Assembly (NCBI GenBank): GCA_020064725.1
Contig: JAGTWJ010000019.1
Coordinates: forward strand, 3,100,001 to 3,164,000
From: Drechslerella dactyloides
Lineage: Eukaryota > Ascomycota > Orbiliomycetes > Orbiliales > Orbiliaceae
Reading direction: 5' to 3'
Length of the DNA stretch: 64,000 nt
Positions 35,395 to 47,500 of the stretch are shown in pieces (positions within the stretch are counted from its first letter, which is position 1; every line of letters begins with the position of its first letter). A program made the position numbers and the translations under genes. A model generated the notes under the pieces. The model was not told the DNA's origin. It did not search any database and was given only the letters and a program-made list of their open reading frames with translations.

Positions 35395-37222
35395 TTATCG
35401 CGGTGATATCATCAACTCCGGCCTGACAAGACTTTCAAACTGTACGGAATTAGCACGCTATCGCAAACGATACGCAATATAAATAACATAATAGAACAGA
35501 ACGGTAACAACTTACCTCCTCCTCGTTTAATACTTGGAGTTCCAAGCAACTTTGCTTTAGTGTTATTCCTTTCTTGTGGGCATTTTTGGCCACCTTGCTG
35601 GCCGTGTCATAGCCAATTTTGCTGTTAAGACATGTCACAAGCATCAAGCTTTCATTCAGAAGTTTCGATATTCGGTCTGTATTTGCTTCAATACCAGCGA
35701 CGCAGTGTTCCTCAAAGGATGTCATCCCGTCCGCCAGCAGCCGAATCGAATGCAACAGGTTTCTCACCATCACAGGTTTGAAGACATTAAGCTCGAAATG
35801 TCCACTCGCACCTGCGATGGTAATGGCAACATGGTTACCCATAACCTGTGCACAAAGCATCGTCATCGCCTCGCACTGTGTGGGATTAACTTTTCCCGGC
35901 ATGATCGAGGATCCTTCAAACCTTCTCATTAGAGCTGATAGTGGTAGCCGATCAGAATGTCAATGGAAAACATACCAGGCTCATTCTCGGGTAAACTGAG
36001 CTCCCCGAGTCCACACCGAGGTCCGCTCCCAAGAAATCTGATGTCATTCGCAATTTTTGTCAAACTGGCTGCCAGCGTATTCAATGCCCCACTGGCCTCG
36101 ACGATGGCATCGTGTGCTGCCAATGCTTCGAACTTATTAGGGGCTGTTTTGAACGGATAGCCGGTTATTTTGCTAACTTCATCCGCCACCTTGACATCAA
36201 AGCCAACCTTTGTGTTAAGCCCTGTTCCAACTGCAGTTCCACCCTGAGCCAAGAGAAGCAATCGAGGAAGGACCGATTCAACGCGTGCAATACCGAACTC
36301 GAGCTGAGTGGCGTATCCGGAAAATTCTTGACCTAATGTAAGCGGCGTAGCGTCTTGTAAATGAGTCCGTCCGATTTTGATGATATCGCAAAAATCCTGC
36401 GATTTTGTTACAAAGGTCTTGTGCAAACTTTTAAGAGCCGGCAAGAGCCTTTGGTTGATTTCGAGGACAGCGGATATATGCATCACAGTAGGAAATGTGT
36501 CGTTAGAGCTAGCGGACATATTGACGTGGTCGTTCGGGTGGACGGGTTTTTTGCTTCCAAGCTTTCCTCCTAGAATCTCGATGGCACGGTTCGAGATCAC
36601 CTCGTTCGCGTTCATGTTAGACTGGGTCCCGGACCCGGTCTGCCAAACGACAAGAGGGAAGTCTTCGAGAGAGACTTTTCCTTTCCCATCAATAACCTCC
36701 TGGGCAGCTTCTTGAATGGCGGCACCGATCTTGGGGTCGAGTCCATAAGTCATGTTGACGGTGGCGGCGGCCTTCTTTAGTACTCCGAAGGCCCGAATGA
36801 CAGGCTCAGGCATCCGATCTACGGGCTGATTGATCTTGAAGTTGGTCAATGACCTATAGAGAAGCGAAGGATTCAGTAATGCGGTGCCAATCGACGCAGC
36901 ACCAAACCGTCTGCAAGGGGGTGCGGGCGGTTTGACCTGAAGGTTTGGGCCCCGTAGTATCTCTCATTGGGTACCTGCACTTCGCCGAATGCATCTGTCT
37001 CTGCTCTTGTGCCCGACTGGACAGATGGTAAGTATAGTACCTAGCGAGACTGGCTTTCGAATTATAGAAGTTTGATATTAATTGAAGGGGGGTTACCATT
37101 TTCCAAGCGGTTGAGGAGAATACGCGGCAAGCGCAAGCTTGATGTGATTGAGCAGAGCTGTTAGCTGCTACTCGTCTCGAGATTGGATATAGGCGAGCTC
37201 TGGAGAGCCTGGCCAAGCTCAT
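35395..37222 (-). CDS. FUM1: Fumarate hydratase (class II fumarase)
   Basis: Interconverts fumarate and malate in the TCA cycle; the fungal enzyme is often dual-located in mitochondria and cytosol. Exons: 37222-37097, 37016-36937, 36853-35976, 35913-35516 and 35439-35395, giving 508 residues with all phases consistent. The first exon (MSLARLSRARLYPISRRVAA...) is Arg/Ser-rich without acidic residues, a good mitochondrial presequence. Exon 2 has VPNERYYGAQT. The catalytic signature GSSIMPGKVNPTQCEA is built across intron 4. TGSGTQSNMNANEV, HVNMSASSNDTFPT and IGRTHLQDATPLTLGQ are all intact. The last exon encodes only 14 residues (FESLVRPELMISPR). Residue 42 is a methionine right at the end of exon 1, immediately before the mature part. 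Length and motifs are normal for the family. Confidence 0.96.
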
Positions 37223-37942
37223 TCTCCGATTCAAGGCAATCGAATGAGACAGCAGCTGCGATACCGTATCTGTTTACGTTTGTCGACTCAAGTTTGTCTC
37301 CTTTGCAGACGTGCCGGCGTTGGTTGATGATATTTCGGATGGACGGGGACTGCGTTCCCGATGGTGGGCGAATGGAGTTTGCAACAAACCCGAGCATCGT
37401 TTTTAGCGAGCCCCACCACCGCACATAGCAGAGCGAAGACTTCTTGCATCCATGCATCCATGCTGCTGCGGCATCGCCACGGGCGTGGGGAACGCGGACA
37501 TGGTGGTAGGTGGAGTTGACTGATCGATAGCTAACCTGCGCAGCAGACAATATATAGTCGACATCCGTTCTTAAAATCCTGAGTTCTGAGGTAGAAATGT
37601 GTGTAACTGCCTATTAGTTCTCATCCCTGCGGAATATACTATACATGTATCGTACTACATGCGCATTATACACACTAAGTATCTACTGAAAAAGAGGACG
37701 CGGATGTGCCCGCTGGCACAGGCCTTAAAATGGCGCATTCTTGGAGTCCGCCAGTTTGGTCGTGCAGGCAAACGTGCTCAATCAACCGATAAGCAAGTTC
37801 CCAAGCACCGACCGAAATCCTTTTCTCGAATGAGAAAGAACGGCCACCAGCGTCATTTTCTCGCAAGGAGAATTGCAGCGGATGTCGGCTTCCGCGAGGC
37901 ATCCTCGGTACTACTCTAGTTGCGTCCCCCACTTAACTACCG
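37223..37942 (-). promoter_or_regulatory. Promoter region of fumarase
   Basis: Sequence between the fumarase start and the cyclophilin stop, both on the minus strand. It contains no repeat and no convincing small gene; the plus-strand open frames at 37599-37919 lack any similarity. It must hold the fumarase promoter and the cyclophilin 3' region. Confidence 0.45.
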
Positions 37943-38922
37943 CTATAGTGCTGGGCCACCCGGCTCATTGCCCTCCTCTCCATCGCCCTCGTCGACGTCT
38001 TCCTCATCACCCTCAACGGGGCGAGCCTTTCGAATCTTGATATCGCTCAGAGGCCTATCACCACTGTCGGTTTTGACCAAGCCGATCCGCTGGAGTGCAC
38101 GCATCCCTTTCTTGACTCTCCCGAATATGATGTGCTTGCCATCCAGCCAGGGAGTCGGCGCTAGAGTGATAAAGAACTGGGAGCCTTCCGTCTTGGGGCC
38201 ACTGTTCGCCATAGATATTATGCCAGCTCCGCTATGCTTGAGAAGGGGATGCGGATCGTCAAGCGGTTTGTCGCCGTAGATAGAAGAGCCTCCTCGACCG
38301 GTGCCCTAGGGAGGATCAATATCAGCGATGCCACGCGCGCGTCGACAGGGACAGGCCATCTACACACTGTTGGATCGCCTCCCTGAATCCTTTGTTTCCA
38401 GCGCAGCAGTATGAGCATAGGTTCTAGTGCAAGTTGGCCATTGTCCCGGGGTTTGAAGGGCATGTGTCGTATATAGTTCCACGACTTTGGTCTTACATGA
38501 AGTCTTTAATTATCCTATGGAACTAGACATATTCCCCGGAAGCTCCGGCAACTAATGTTAGCTGTATTAAGCTTTTAACTCTTTGTCGTATCGCAGTCGT
38601 GGAACTGGCGAGAACGGACAATTACGCCATCGTAGTAACCTTTCCCGGCGAGCGTCGCAAAATTCCTACAAGTCTGTGATGCACAAGCTGGTATCAGCGA
38701 GAGAGTTCACGAGCCGAAGGGTGTCCTGAAAAACTAGATGGATAGGTAGATGAATTACTCGGGGCGCATGATCGGTGTACAGTTCGATTGTTATTCGGCC
38801 CTGGTTCAGACGTCCAGCTTGTCAGTCTCGCGTCGCTGCCCAACGGGGTATATAATGTAGTTCCGACCTACCATGCTCGTGTCTAGCAAAACGGCCCGTG
38901 GGTCGGCGAGTGAGAGAGCCAT
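37943..38922 (-). CDS. CYP1: Peptidyl-prolyl isomerase, PPIL1/Cyp1 cyclophilin
   Basis: Cyclophilin that isomerises Xaa-Pro bonds; the PPIL1 subgroup is a spliceosome component in other eukaryotes. Six exons, by hand: 38922-38872, 38800-38759, 38673-38620, 38522-38497, 38389-38368 and 38305-37943; 185 residues in phase. In order: MALSLADPRAVLLDTSM, GRITIELYTDHAPR, TCRNFATLAGKGYYDGVI, FHRIIKDFM, IQGGDPT, and GTGRGGSSIYG to the end. The catalytic Arg (FHR), the QGGDPTGTGRGG loop and SQFFITLAPTPWLDGKH are intact. An acidic tail (EGDEEDVDEGDGEEG) follows the fold. Exons 4 and 5 are only 26 and 22 nt. The donor after exon 3 reads GTCCGT, which is weak, so that junction is the least certain. Confidence 0.9.
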
Positions 38923-39164
38923 GGCGATTGCGGTTTTCTCGGTCCTCTGTCTACGGCCCTTGTCGCTTGCCGTTGTAAACTCCAATCAACCAAGCCCTGC
39001 TGAATCTGAAAGTTGAAATGCCCATTAGCGGGTCGCTGACTAAGCAAAACGCATGCCTCTCAATTTTCCACTAGGAGCCTTGGCTAAACGCAGTGCGATC
39101 ACGAAACGTCAACGACGTCGCCAATCATCCCGCCGTACCCGCCTCTCCGACCAACTCTCGCGCC
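38923..39164. promoter_or_regulatory. Compact divergent promoter between CYP1 and MIC19
   Basis: Only 242 bp separate the two start codons on opposite strands. Both leaders and any promoter elements must share this space. No TATA box is evident. Confidence 0.5.
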
Positions 39165-39965
39165 ATGGGTTCAGCGCAGTCAAGTACATCAGACCACCAT
39201 GTCTTCCGAGGGTACTTGATCCTCCTCAATGCCATCAGCCGGCACTTGTATCCGCGTCTATGACTAACAGGCTCTCCTAGTGGGCAGGGTCAAGTTGGCT
39301 TTGGCCTTATAGAGTCGCTACAGCAGAATCCAGAGGTAATTGATCGTAGAAATGCACGCGCGGCTCAAATTTTATCATTGGCTTGGGCGGCTCCGTTGAC
39401 CATAAGTTCTTTCATCTTATAGTCGGATGCAACCCGCGAAGTACAATCATCTCTTCCCTCCAGTCCCGAAAAACCAACAAGCAGCAACACCGTCCTAACC
39501 AGGTGATACCTTGGATCTGCTGCGTTCTAGCGAGCATTGCACTTAGAAGTACAGAAACAAGTTACGGAAGAGCTCCAGAAATTACACGACAGAGAAAGCT
39601 CGGGCTTCCGAGAGCCGGACGGAAATACCTGTGGGGACATCTCATTGCTTTGCCGTCCCGGCAGACCGGACGAAATTAAACATACTAATGATTCTTTGAT
39701 TCCAGTGACTGAACCGTCGCAAACTCCGCATCTCGACCGAAATTCAGTCGCTCGTTCGATATCAGCATTGTCTCAAAAGCTCTCGACGCAACCCAGATCC
39801 TTTGATGAAAGAGAGGCTCTCAAGAAGGCCGAGGTTTCAGTTGTACGATGCCTTCGCTTGAACGACCGCCGGCCGTTGGATTGCTGGAAGGAAGTGGAAG
39901 ATTTCAAACGGGAAGTCGCACGGTTAGAAACTCGGTTCGTCAACAAAATCGTGGGCGACATCTGA
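39165..39965 (+). CDS. MIC19: MICOS complex subunit Mic19
   Basis: Peripheral inner-membrane subunit of the MICOS complex that shapes mitochondrial crista junctions, with Mic60 as partner. Four exons: 39165-39211, 39281-39335, 39423-39440 and 39531-39965; 184 residues, all phases consistent. It starts MGSAQSSTSD, an N-myristoylation-type glycine as in other Mic19 proteins. Then VGFGLIESLQQNPE, the coiled-coil segment ALHLEVQKQVTEELQKL, and the C-terminal family signature VVRCLRLNDRRPLDCWKEVE with the C-x10-C pair typical of fungal Mic19 (DUF1690). Exon 3 is only 18 nt, encoding SDATRE. The middle part (about residues 60-100) is less conserved. Confidence 0.85.
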
Positions 39966-40148
39966 ATGAATGATCTTGCCACGGTTGACGCGTAAAGCCA
40001 ATATAGCTGCCGCATCCCAATGGTAGATTGATCGCATCTCGGGGATTGCGAAACCTGACCCTGTTGCCACCCGTTACAGAATCTCGATTTTGGTGTACCT
40101 TAAAGCTGAGACTTCGTCAAATGATTCCCGTGTGATTATAATTTGCCT

Positions 40149-41270
40149 TCAGTTTAAGCCCTCTCTGAGTAGAACTTTCATGAAATGCGCGAATTTTTGA
40201 GTCGCTAGATCCACACACTCTCTTAGTTGTGGTTTCCCCAGCTTGCGTTCGCCTATCTTTTCGATCCTTTCAACCCTCACTCTTGTTTCGTGTGATCCGG
40301 TGTCTTTCCCTTCCGTCTCATTGATCGAAGTACACATAATAGTCAACGTCTCGTTCGCTTCGTCTTCTTCGAAAGCATCGGGGTCGTTGAGGACGATGTC
40401 ATCCCGGTGCCGTGCAGGATCTTCTGGACCAGCATCTTCCGGTGGTCGTGTTACGGGAACAAGGATAAACGTAGCGACGAGCGGAATGTTGTGACGGAGA
40501 GATATTGGATGAAAAGACGATCTGTCGCAAAATATTCGCTCTTCGATTGGATTCCAAGCAGCCAATGGCAGTTTGAGGGACCGTAAAGCGGCTACGATGG
40601 CATACCAGGCGGCATCTAGAAGATTTCCATCCAGCGAGATACACAGGAGGTCGATATACAACGACCAATACCCTTTTATAGGTCTGCGAGACGACTCCAT
40701 TGTTTCATCTTGAGCGTAGATGCGAAGCGATGTCAAATCGATCAGTTTACTGACTCTGATAAGTTCCTGAATCTGGTCGGAGAGTGTTTGCGCAAAGGAC
40801 CCAGGGGGGCCAAGGGGATATTTCTTGGAACAGCCAGTCGACATCTCAAGATTTGAGACAACTAGGTCCCCCCAGCTTGCGCCTCCAGATCCCCGACTTC
40901 CACAACCATAGGTAGCAGGATTTTGTGAGTGATGATAGGATTCGAAAGCCGCATAATCGTCGCCAGGAGCCAATGTAAGAATTTCGCCCCGGATGCCGCA
41001 GACCACCGCAGTATCGCCGGTCCTGACCACGGCTGATCCATGAGCATGGCTCAAAGAGTTGGTCGTGAGTGTGAAATCTCTCTGTTGCGAGGGATGGCGA
41101 CCGTTGGGGCGGATTGGTGGATCATGGAGAAGATGGCGCTGGAGATAGAGTGCTGGCGATATGTGGCGGAAGAGGGATGTCGGGAAAGTCAGCGGTGGCG
41201 GTTCATTGTCGCCGACGAGATGCTTCTGTGCAACTTGCGGCGACGCCGATATCGCTATTTCCATCGTCAC
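40149..41270 (-). CDS. RRP43: Exosome complex subunit Rrp43 (RNase PH fold)
   Basis: Structural subunit of the six-membered RNase PH ring of the RNA exosome, in nucleus and cytoplasm. A single 373-codon exon. The N-terminus contains SLFRHISPALYLQRHLLHD and RPNGRHPSQQRDFTLTTNSL; the RNase PH core follows with HGSAVVRTGDTAVVCGIRGE. Later WSLYIDLLCISLDGNLLDAA and NIPLVATFILVP match the second half of the fold. An acidic insert (FEEDEANE, near residue 305) lies close to the end. Eukaryotic ring subunits lack phosphorolytic activity, so a structural role is expected. It converges with MIC19 (184 bp apart) and diverges from the RRM-like gene. Confidence 0.87.
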   Translation of the reverse strand: MTMEIAISASPQVAQKHLVGDNEPPPLTFPTSLFRHISPALYLQRHLLHDPPIRPNGRHPSQQRDFTLTTNSLSHAHGSAVVRTGDTAVVCGIRGEILTLAPGDDYAAFESYHHSQNPATYGCGSRGSGGASWGDLVVSNLEMSTGCSKKYPLGPPGSFAQTLSDQIQELIRVSKLIDLTSLRIYAQDETMESSRRPIKGYWSLYIDLLCISLDGNLLDAAWYAIVAALRSLKLPLAAWNPIEERIFCDRSSFHPISLRHNIPLVATFILVPVTRPPEDAGPEDPARHRDDIVLNDPDAFEEDEANETLTIMCTSINETEGKDTGSHETRVRVERIEKIGERKLGKPQLRECVDLATQKFAHFMKVLLREGLN

Positions 41271-41996
41271 TGGATGTTCTTGAGGTGAAGTAGAAGTAGA
41301 ACTTGGGCGCTGCGAGACAAAGTCAATTGTCGAGACTTCTAGGACGTTGTGTATTACATAATCGCTGAGTCAGCTTGCAATTAGCTAAAATGCAACACAT
41401 TCGACAGCAACAACGCGGGTTAGGCGTGATACCAGGTCGAGGACGCACCAAGTGTCGTACACCAGCCCTTGACTGCATCCTAGTTTGTTTGCGGGTTGTG
41501 AAGACTCGTCTTTGGCTCGTCCGATATGCATGGTGCAATCGCAAGTTGTGTGATCGTGTGGTCGGGACTAATAGGTGTCTGTTCCTCGAAGCATGTGTCC
41601 ATTTTTGCGGCCATGGGCCTCCAAGCTGGTGGTCGTAAGTAGTAAAACAGGTTCAGTAATTATTAAATGGGTAGCATCTCTGTAGCAGCAACCCCATCTC
41701 AAAACCCACACCATCATCATCGTCACACCCCTCAGCCACCCTGCTATTTCTCTAGCACAGCTTATCACATGCTGTGTATCCACTGGATACAGTAAGACTC
41801 TCCTCGAAGCGTGTACTTTACCAAGATTATTTCTAGAAACCGGGGCGATGGCCTTGGGAGTCGTTCGTCGAGTCCAAGTAGCTGACTCCTCTTCCCGGTA
41901 GAATCTTACACGTGCACCTATATACATACACGTGAACGCGTGTACGGCAGCAAGAAAGAACATCGAGCGGTGGCACGAGTTCAACTTGATCACACA
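41271..41996. promoter_or_regulatory. Divergent promoter region, Rrp43 / RRM-like gene
   Basis: About 725 bp between divergent start codons. No repeat or gene is recognised; short open frames at 41323-41993 have no similarity. Confidence 0.45.
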
Positions 41997-44573
41997 ATGC
42001 CTGCATTTCGGTCAAGTAGCCTTAACCCCTGGCCACCAGTCCCGGCGGGGGCGGATCACGACATTCAAGGACATGGCGAGACCGTGCTTGCACGGTATGA
42101 TCCAAGGCATCAGGCTTCTCTGGTTGGCCAGCAATACAATTGCCCTGCATTTGACACTACGGTCCATAGATCCCTCGCCAACTCAGCGGTCTCTCTGGGA
42201 GGGCCACAGCTGCAGTTGACTCCGGACTCCCTCAGCCACGTTGCATCCGCGCCAGGAGCTATAGATCCAATCAGACATGATGTCGGTCTCCAAGAAGCTC
42301 CCATTAGTATTCTTGCCGCTGATGCAGGTAAAAACAAGGCACCCTACGGCCGCGACTCCGAGCGTCTGTCGACAACGTCATTCCCCCCGATGAACAACGC
42401 CAGCTGGACCAATGGACAACCACCGCAATCCTTCACAGCTATATGGTCAAAATCTGGCATTGAAAGTGCTAGTGCCTCGCCCCACGTGCCTTCAGGAATG
42501 CCCACTTACAGTCCCGAAGCTCCCCCATCTCCGCAGCTAGCCCACTTAGCGGTGGCTACGTCGTCTGGGCCCATCTCAGCCTACGAGCCACGGGTCGGAG
42601 CGCCAGGTAAAGTAGTCGAGGCGTCATCACATTCAGACAACTCGTCTTCACGATCCCCTTACACGACCTATGCAGCCAGTTTGGCAAGCTACGGCCAATC
42701 GAATACTCTTCCTCTTCCTAGTGGGCCCTCATCCTCGGGACCCAGCTCCCAACAATCACAATACTGGGTTTTGCAACCTTCAATGAAACAAAATGCATTT
42801 CGACAAAGTTCCTTGGACCGCGAGACGGACCAAATATTGCCTAAGGCCCATGTTCCCGAGCCATCTCTACCAAATAGCGACACAATTGGCAGTAACCAAG
42901 TTCCAGCCTACCACCAGAGTGTACAGACTCAGAATGTAGCAGAGGATATTGAGATTTCCGATCTCGAGGAAATGACTCGCGTGTGGTTCATTTCTCACAT
43001 TGCTGGATATGACGACGCTTTGAGGCACGTTCCTTTGGAGGAGCTGGGAAAACAGGTGGTAATGGTTGGTGGACCATCGTTCGCATCACAAGGAGACGAC
43101 CGCCCATGGAATATTGTGAAAATTGAGAACGTGAGTTAAAGCGCCGGTAGAGTCTATAGAGGGGAATCGAATGAGCAACCTAACGCCGAGACACAGATTC
43201 CCTATAACCTCGATGATGACATGCTATTCGAGTTCCTTGGTAAGAGCCCCGGGCTTGTACCTGAGGAACAAGGGGGTGTCCATATCATCATGGATCGCAC
43301 TACGGTACACCCACCCTAATGCCCTTATTCTTTCGAATCACGTAACTTATTTAGCGACGATATCCAAGGGGAAAACAATGGACTGTTTCCTAGAATTTCC
43401 GACAGCCGGTACGGCGGAACGATTCGTCCAGAAGCGTTACAACAACAACCGTCGATGCATGCTCGGAGGGCGACACATTTCACTTGAGCTGGTGAAACAA
43501 GGCGAGCTCATGAGGTGGTTGTTCCCTAAAACCAAGGGAGGATCATGGGCCGACGATGGAAACCTGGTGATTGGAGCTGGGATGATTCAGGCATTGATCG
43601 AGATTATCAGCAGAGAGGAGCTGGTCATGATCCTCGGTCACGCCCGCACCCCGCACCGAGTAAGTTAATCCGAACGGCGAACCTGGGCGAGCAGTATAAG
43701 CGGATCGGTTCATTGATTGATTTCGATGTCACAAAAACAGTCGCCATTCAGCAGAAAGTGCCTTCAAAGGCCATATGAATCGCTGATGAGCGTGATCACA
43801 AAGTTTCCATGGAAGGAAACCGCGGCCTATACCCTGAGACAGCGAGATCTGATATTCCAAGCAGCGTTTGAGGCCGGAGAGCTTTTGAAGAGGCAGACCC
43901 TTCGAGGGAAGACTGGCCCGAACATTGACCTGAAGCTGCTGAGGCGTCTTTGTCGTACGATTTCGTTCTGCCCGGGATTTACGTATCGCCAAAAACTGAC
44001 ATTTCTGGATGCGATGGGAATCACGACTACGGAGTGTTTTGCTATCCTGGGGGATCTTGGGATCTCGCATCCGTTAGCAACGCAGTTCCAGGCATTGACG
44101 GTGAAGCCTGGCGCGGATTATGTAGCAGTAGAGGTATGTATGCAGCGAGACCGATACGGACAGCATGACTCGGCTTGACCCGTATACTGTCACCCCCCCC
44201 GTTCTCTCCTCAAAACGGACGCTGACGCCGACATCTTGCATTGGCACCCGGTAACGATTTGTTCTAGGCCATTGCAAGGCTCGTGGCTGGCGGTGTTGTC
44301 CAACAGCCGAACCCAGACCAAGACCAAGACCGAAGCCAAAGCCAAAGCCAAAGCCAAAGCCAAAGCCACAGCCACAAGTGCAGCACGTTGCACAACATGG
44401 GCGGCGAGCCGGGACTTCCACGTGGGCCAAGCACCGAGGAAGGGGCAGCGGAATCTTCGGGTGGCGATGTCGATCTGACCATGCGGGCGGCGGCAGAAAT
44501 CGAGCTCCGGCGAGTGTACGCCGCGATTAAGACGACGTTTGAGAAGCAGAACCAGGAACCGATTCTTAGTTGA
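41997..44573 (+). CDS. Fungal RRM-like RNA-binding protein
   Basis: Five exons: 41997-43130, 43197-43304, 43369-43659, 43741-44133 and 44268-44573. Every intron lies between codons; total 743 residues. The N-terminal half is low-complexity (Ser, Pro, Gln), likely disordered. From about residue 370 an RRM-like fold begins (WNIVKIENIPYNLDDDMLFE) with GVHIIMDRTTGKTMDCFLEF as its second strand pair. A second, weaker domain follows (SPFSRKCLQRPYESLMSVIT ... FCPGFTYRQKLTFLD). The layout resembles a conserved but poorly described ascomycete protein with divergent RRMs; RNA binding is inferred. Exon 5 carries a QSQSQSQSQSHSH run made by an AAAGCC hexanucleotide repeat. I would not assign a name. Confidence 0.75.
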
Positions 44574-47500
44574 GAGACGGGCTAACACGCCGTTTGAAGT
44601 GGATTGATGATTCTTTTGCGCCAACGAAGCATCACGGGCTGGGCGGTTTCTTTTCTTCTTCTTCTACTTCTTCTTCTTCTTCTTTTTTATCCGTCGCCAA
44701 CGGTCGTCCAATGGGACGCCTGCTGGCTCGCTTCTCTCTTCGTTCCTTTCACTTTATTTTCCCCTCTCTCTTCCCTCCTCTGCTCACAAATTAATTTTCC
44801 AATTCTTAATGCTTGATTCTCTTATCTTATTTTATTCTTATTCGACGCCAGCGGTGCCTCTCATGTCAGGTCATCCACCGACAGGCACAGGCATCGTACG
44901 CACGGCGACCACTCGCTCGTCCAGGCCTGTCGGTACCGGTTCTCGCTCACTTATCAAAGTTGCTCCGCGGCGGACCAGCCGAATTGGGCGGCGTCGATCC
45001 ATGCGGCCGATCCCTTGCAGCGCAGCCTCGCGATGTCTCAGTGGTTTCTTTTTCTGATTCAAGTGAGACACGGTCTCAGACATCGGCTGCCGAACGGGCT
45101 TAGCTTGGCTGCTTTATTCCCCGGCAGCATGCACAGGCTCCCCCTCGTCGTCCTGATGAACCCCATCGTGGGCACCCGCATTCACAATAGCACCCGCTGC
45201 AGCGCTTTGTACTTACTGACTTAATACAAAGGACTTGCTTACTTTACTCGCTCACTTACTTGAGTATTCCCGACTGCTCTTGCGTAGGCCGTCGATAAAT
45301 GCTGAACTTCCATTGCTGGCCCATGGTGAAGGGCGAATGCTTCATTGGTCAGCCGAGAGAGTGCAAGCGCTGCATGGAGAATACCGGTGCCCAGCGAAAT
45401 GATGTGACGAGAGAATTGCAGGGTGGAAACATGAGGGAGTTCTCCGGCAGCATGTCCTATGTATATGTACATGTGCGTGCACATGGTGCCTGCTTATCTA
45501 GCCAGTTAGTGTGAAGGGTCGCTTCCCTCCTCGTTCCAATTTGCGCGGCGACGAAAATTGTGAGTCCGAGTACAGGTACAGGTACTCGCAAAAGTACCGG
45601 TACAAGGACAATTACAAACGCAAAAAGCACGGCCAGCCTGGAACTGGCTCGAGACATGGGAGTGTGGGTCGGGCTCCGAGCTGACCGGCTGGCTTCCACG
45701 TTTTTTCCTTCTGGTTCTGTGGGAAGCACCACCCTGAGGAGAATATCCACTCCGCCGCCCAAGACCAAGAAATGCAATAGCAGGCCCACGATAATTATTG
45801 ATTAGGCTGGTCTCGGACAGGAGATTGCGTTCCTCCGGAATTAGCGCGCACGTGGTGAAAATTTCTGGTGGTGGAGAAATAAAATAAACCCAGCAGGCAG
45901 GGACAGGGCAGGTTTGGCCGAACGCTTCCCAAAACAATCATAAGTGACGAGCGATATTACCACCATCAGCAAAGAGGGAAAGGCCCCTTCATACCGCGCT
46001 GGGCCGCAGATTCCGGACTTGAGCCTGCAGGGAGGCAATAACAGCGATATTGCTTCGTCTGATGCGCTTGCTGCAGAGCCATCTGCACTCGATCATCGTG
46101 ACCAGCCCGCCGCACTCTGTTTGTGCGTCCGCCGTAGGTGAGTGAGTGTAGTGTAGTGAGGAAGCATGCGGCCGACTGGCAATAAGAAGAATGATAATGT
46201 ATGTGCTCGTGCGGGCGTGCGTACATACATACATACATACATACATACATACATACATGCACACACAACATACGTACATACGTACATACTTAAGTACATA
46301 CATGAGAAGCTTGTACTTACTCACCTACATGTACGTCCGGACAGACAGGCGGACAGACACTACACATACGCACACATGAGCAAGTGCGGGACCGGTCCAC
46401 GTCTGGAGGAACGCCCAGCTGGCTCCTTGGGCCGAGCAAAACGTGCGTGTGTGCGTGCGTGCGTGCGTGCTTGCGGCCAGCCTCCACCGACCACGAGTTC
46501 CTGAACAAGTCGTCACTCAGGAACATTGCGTCTAAGCAACCAAGAGGCCCATCCGTCACGGATGCTGGTGGTGGGAAACGGCTGCAAAAGCAAAACAGCC
46601 GGCGGCGTCGTCCCAATTGTCGATTCTGTTTCCCTTTGGCCTTCCTCTTCGAACCTGGCCTGCTGCATGTTTATCTCCCGACGGCGCCGGGTGGGCCAGC
46701 ACTGGTGTTTGGGTGCTTGCGCGAGAGCCGGCTGCTGGCAGCGGAGAGGCTTTTTTTTCTTCTCGACGACTGAAGACACCGGCCGGCGGGAAAAAAGAAA
46801 GGGCGAAACAAGCTGTCGGGACTGCTGATCGCTGCTGAAAAAGGGGCAGCCAGATCGCGCGGGCTGCTGGCTGGCTGCTGGCTGGCCCAGCGAACCATCG
46901 TGGCCGCGCCGCGAAGATGCCACTTTTCAGGGGCGAACCGGCCGGGGGGTCGAGAGCTGGCCAATCAAGAGGCCAGCGTAGCGAGGTGGGGTTTTTCTGC
47001 TCGGGATTACCCATCTGCTTGGTCCCCAAATGGGCTCGATAAGGTTGGGGCTGATTCCCAGCTCAGCAGCGTGCATGTGTCGGGTATAACCCGTCGAGAG
47101 GAGCAGGACGAGGACTAGGGCGAGGACCAGGACGGGGGGGGGTGGAGGACGACGACGACGAGGAGCAGGAGGACGAAGAGGGCGAGGGAGGGCCTCACGA
47201 TGCAATAATGTAAAGGTGCATGTCTGTAGGAATCATGTAAGGCAATGCGATGCAATGCGGTGTAATGTAATGTAAGTGTGCAGGAAGGTCGAGGACGTGT
47301 GAACACTTGCTTCTCACATACACCTCCATCTACCATGTACTCACGCTCTCTCCGCTCCAGACTTTGAGCATCGACGTACTTGGACTAGCCGGTGCTGTGT
47401 GTGTACGTACCTACGTCTTATTATATTACATGGCGATACCAATACCAAGTATATGCACGCTTCGTTATCGACTTGGGACCCCAATGGAAGCACCCGAAGT

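Noticed and set aside
46166..46504. Tyr/His/Thr-rich frames
   Set aside because: Artefact of the ACAT microsatellite.
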